A stretch of 64,000 bases of DNA from Ruegeria sp. HKCCD4315 (GTDB taxonomy: Bacteria > Pseudomonadota > Alphaproteobacteria > Rhodobacterales > Rhodobacteraceae): assembly GCF_013112245.1 (NCBI RefSeq), contig NZ_WVRN01000002.1:186001-250000 (forward strand), written 5' to 3'. A model generated the notes under the pieces. The model saw nothing but the letters and a program-made list of their open reading frames with translations. It did no database searches and was not told the DNA's origin. Positions 62,074 to 64,000 of this stretch are shown one piece after another. Position 1 is the first letter of the stretch; each line of letters starts with the position of its first letter. The translations under genes were made by a program, and so were the position numbers.

Positions 62074-63425
62074 AACTTACACCAAAAGCAGCCAGGCTGA
62101 TGCTCGGCTCTTCGTTGGCACTGGCGCTGACGGCCATGTCGGTACAGGCGGACACGATCCGTTTCTGGACGACCGAAGAGCAGCCCGAGCGTCTGGCGAA
62201 ACAGCAGGAAATGGCTGACCAGTTTAAGGCTGAGACCGGAACAACCGTCGAGGTGATACCTGTCACAGAAACAGATTTGGGCACCCGCGCAACCGCAGCC
62301 TTTGCCGCAGGTGACTTGCCAGATGTTGTCTACCACCCGTTGCAGTACGCCCTGCCGTGGGCCGAAGCTGGCATTCTGGACACCGAAGCTGCGACCGAAG
62401 TGATCGAAGAACTGGGCGCTGATACTTTCGCTCCGGGTGCCTTGGGCATGGCGGCGTTCAATGGTGAGACCGCCTCGGTTCCGGTGGATGGCTGGACGCA
62501 AATGGTTGTCTATCGCAAGGACCTGTTCGAAGAGGCCGGCTTGGAGGCGCCTGACAGTTTTGCTGATATTCAGGCCGCACTTGAGGCGCTGCATAACCCG
62601 CCAGAAATGTATGGTTTTGTTTCGGCCACCAAAGTTGACGAGAACTTCATGAGCCAGGTGCTGGAGCATGTTTTCCTGGCAAACGGTGTCAGCCCTGTTG
62701 GCCCCGATGGGTTCCAGCCGCTTGATGAGGCCAAGACCACCGAAGTTCTGGATTTCTACAAGGCTATTTCCAAAGCTTCGCCTCCCGGTGAGCTGTTCTG
62801 GAAGCAATCGCGCGAGCTGTATTTTGATGGTAAAGCCGCCATGATCATATGGTCGCCATTTATTCTGGACGAATTGGCTGGTCTGCGCGACAGTGCCCCG
62901 CCGACCATCAACGACGACCCGACCTCGCGCGATCTGGCCAGCAAGACTGGTATCGTTACCAAACTGTCCGGCCCGTCGAACCCCGATGGCGCGGCCTGGG
63001 GTGATGTGCGGTATTTCGGTATCACCAACGATGCAGACACCGACGCGGCGATGGAATTCGTAAAGTTTGCCATGGATGACGGTTATACCCAGACGCTGGC
63101 TATTGCGCCTGAGGGTAAGTTCCCCGTGCGCCGTGGTAATGCAGACAATCCGACCGCGTTCTCTGAAGCCTGGGCGGAACTGCCCGTCGGTGTCGATCGC
63201 AAGGCCCCTCTGGGCGAGCTGTATGAACAGGCCATGATCGACGAGATTGTTGGTGGTCTGGACGTGGCGCAGCGCTGGGGCGTAGCCGAAGGTCAATTGG
63301 CGCTGGCGTCGAAAATGATCAACTCTCAGGCCATCAATCGTGTTGTACGCCAGTACATTGATGACGAGATCGACGCAGCCGCAGCGGTTGCAGCCATGAA
63401 CGAAGAGCTGGCGAAGGTTCAGTAA
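62070..63425 (+). CDS. Sugar ABC transporter substrate-binding protein
   Basis: 451 residues, extracellular solute-binding family 1. Signal peptide MKLTPKAARLMLGSSLALAL ... SVQA-DT; GGGGAGG upstream of the ATG. Mature part begins TIRFWTTEEQPERLAKQQEM, then FAAGDLPDVVYHPLQYALPW, VPVDGWTQMVVYRKDLFEEA and GKAAMIIWSPFILDE. It binds a mono- or oligosaccharide in the periplasm. It overlaps the LacI gene by four bases and precedes a MalF-type permease. Confidence 0.9.
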   Translation: MKLTPKAARLMLGSSLALALTAMSVQADTIRFWTTEEQPERLAKQQEMADQFKAETGTTVEVIPVTETDLGTRATAAFAAGDLPDVVYHPLQYALPWAEAGILDTEAATEVIEELGADTFAPGALGMAAFNGETASVPVDGWTQMVVYRKDLFEEAGLEAPDSFADIQAALEALHNPPEMYGFVSATKVDENFMSQVLEHVFLANGVSPVGPDGFQPLDEAKTTEVLDFYKAISKASPPGELFWKQSRELYFDGKAAMIIWSPFILDELAGLRDSAPPTINDDPTSRDLASKTGIVTKLSGPSNPDGAAWGDVRYFGITNDADTDAAMEFVKFAMDDGYTQTLAIAPEGKFPVRRGNADNPTAFSEAWAELPVGVDRKAPLGELYEQAMIDEIVGGLDVAQRWGVAEGQLALASKMINSQAINRVVRQYIDDEIDAAAAVAAMNEELAKVQ

Positions 63426-63437
63426 TCTAGTGGCAAC

Positions 63438-63461
63438 TGCAGCGGCGTGCGCGCCGCTGCA
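63438..63461 (+). terminator. Perfect hairpin between sugar-binding protein and permease genes
   Basis: TGCAGCGGCG-TGCG-CGCCGCTGCA, a 10-bp perfect stem, 13 bases after the stop, with no T-run. Likely an RNA-stabilising element that keeps binding-protein mRNA in excess, like the hairpin at 15,345. Confidence 0.65.
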
Positions 63462-63482
63462 CCCAACCCTTCGAGGTACCCC

Positions 63483-64000
63483 ATGACTTCGGCCACCCCA
63501 CCGACCGGAACCGGGGCGTTAGCCAAACGCGAGGCGCGTCTGGCCTGGACGCTGCTGGCTCCGACCGTGATCAGTGTATCGCTTGTGGTGATCTTGCCTT
63601 TGCTGGCAATCTTCTGGATCAGCTTCAAGCCGTTTACCCTGTCCGATCTGCGCCCACCCGCACCGGTTGTGCGTGAAAGCCTGCGCGGATCGGGCGACGA
63701 TCTGCGGATTGAATACCGTCTGCGCAACTCCAGTCAGGAGATCGCAATCGACGGCGTCACCCTTAGCGACGTTCTGCCCGACGGTGTCGTTGCGGGGGAC
63801 GTTGCCGCCCCCTGCGTTTTGGACGGGCAGGACCTGTTTTGTGACTTCGGCACTCTTGAAGGGGGCCAGCGTGAGCGTATCCGCATTCCCGTTGACGTGG
63901 ACGGCGACCCCGATGCCTTTGAAGACGTGGTCGAAGCGTCAGAACCGCGTGTGACCGGAAGCGGGCCGAACGTTCTGACCAACTTTGAATTCAGCCTCGA
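63483..64000 (+). CDS. Sugar ABC transporter permease with periplasmic insert, 3' end outside window
   Basis: The frame is open to the window end; 172 residues are visible. MTSATPPTGTGALAKREARL leads into the first membrane helix (WTLLAPTVISVSLVVILPLL-AIFW) and SFKPFTLSDLRPP, as in MalF-type permeases. What follows is unusual: instead of a short loop, at least 110 residues of a beta-rich domain (LRIEYRLRNSSQEIAIDGVT, LSDVLPDGVV, CVLDGQDLFCDFGTLEGGQR, ERIRIPVDVDG) that resembles DUF11-type, Ig-like repeats with a cysteine pair. Its job may be to contact the binding protein, as the P2 loop of MalF does. The remainder lies outside. Confidence 0.82.
   Translation, partial: MTSATPPTGTGALAKREARLAWTLLAPTVISVSLVVILPLLAIFWISFKPFTLSDLRPPAPVVRESLRGSGDDLRIEYRLRNSSQEIAIDGVTLSDVLPDGVVAGDVAAPCVLDGQDLFCDFGTLEGGQRERIRIPVDVDGDPDAFEDVVEASEPRVTGSGPNVLTNFEFSL

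Noticed and set aside
61917..63296. 459-codon minus-strand frame opposite the LacI and sugar-binding-protein genes
   Set aside because: Overlaps two well-supported genes and shows no family features.
60913..64000. Firm assignment as aglR-aglE-aglF alpha-glucoside genes
   Set aside because: The layout is similar but neither the binding protein nor the permease with its large insert can be identified as AglE/AglF, and no glucosidase is visible in the window.

Overview
The window looks like chromosomal DNA of a marine alphaproteobacterium, most likely a Rhodobacteraceae (Roseobacter group) member. The reasons are the moderately high GC content, the dense gene packing with many ATGA start/stop overlaps, an IalB-type protein, a split sulfopyruvate decarboxylase, an iron-sulfur (6-4) photolyase, and a NikKMLQO-type metal transporter behind a cobalamin riboswitch. 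I recognised no phage, transposase, CRISPR array, rRNA or tRNA.

Layout. 1-12.7 kb: the 3' end of a giant autotransporter adhesin (over 4,000 residues inside the window, about 52 glycine-rich repeats) followed by an IalB-family periplasmic protein. 13.0-21.0 kb: an XRE/cupin regulator, then a dipeptide-type ABC transporter operon (binding protein, two permeases, two ATPases) ending in a Xaa-Pro aminopeptidase, which suggests uptake and hydrolysis of proline-containing peptides. 21.0-26.6 kb: a TPR protein with a cyclase-associated N-terminal region, facing a likely operon of a small protein, a DUF3179 membrane protein, an arylsulfatase and an outer-membrane beta-barrel protein. 26.7-31.9 kb: a cysteine-cluster (YkgJ) protein, a 70-residue peptide gene, a JmjC-like oxygenase and a SAM/class III cyclase/AAA/TPR signalling protein. 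I consider this the best candidate for an undescribed (peptide-modifying) system.

32.3-39.0 kb: an FMN alpha-hydroxyacid dehydrogenase in an operon with both subunits of sulfopyruvate decarboxylase (comDE), a divergent LysR regulator, an MFS transporter, an MmgE/PrpD protein and a second XRE/cupin regulator. 39.2-49.2 kb: a glycine-catabolism island (glyA, lpd, lipA, an alanine/glycine symporter, a universal stress protein, gcvT, gcvH, gcvP) closed by a strong terminator. 49.3-56.8 kb: a GlxA-type AraC regulator, a decayed cydB, an iron-sulfur photolyase, an AhpD-like protein, an M29/NicX-like metalloprotein, a LysR regulator and an orphan Rieske oxygenase. 57.0-60.7 kb: a NikKMLQO-type ECF transporter led by a cobalamin riboswitch, so probably a cobalt importer. 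60.9-64.0 kb: a LacI regulator with a perfect palindromic operator, a sugar-binding protein and the start of an unusual permease cut by the window end.

Substrates of the transporters and of the 53-57 kb cluster are inferred from family and context only. All coordinates, motifs and inverted repeats were read by eye; no database search was possible.
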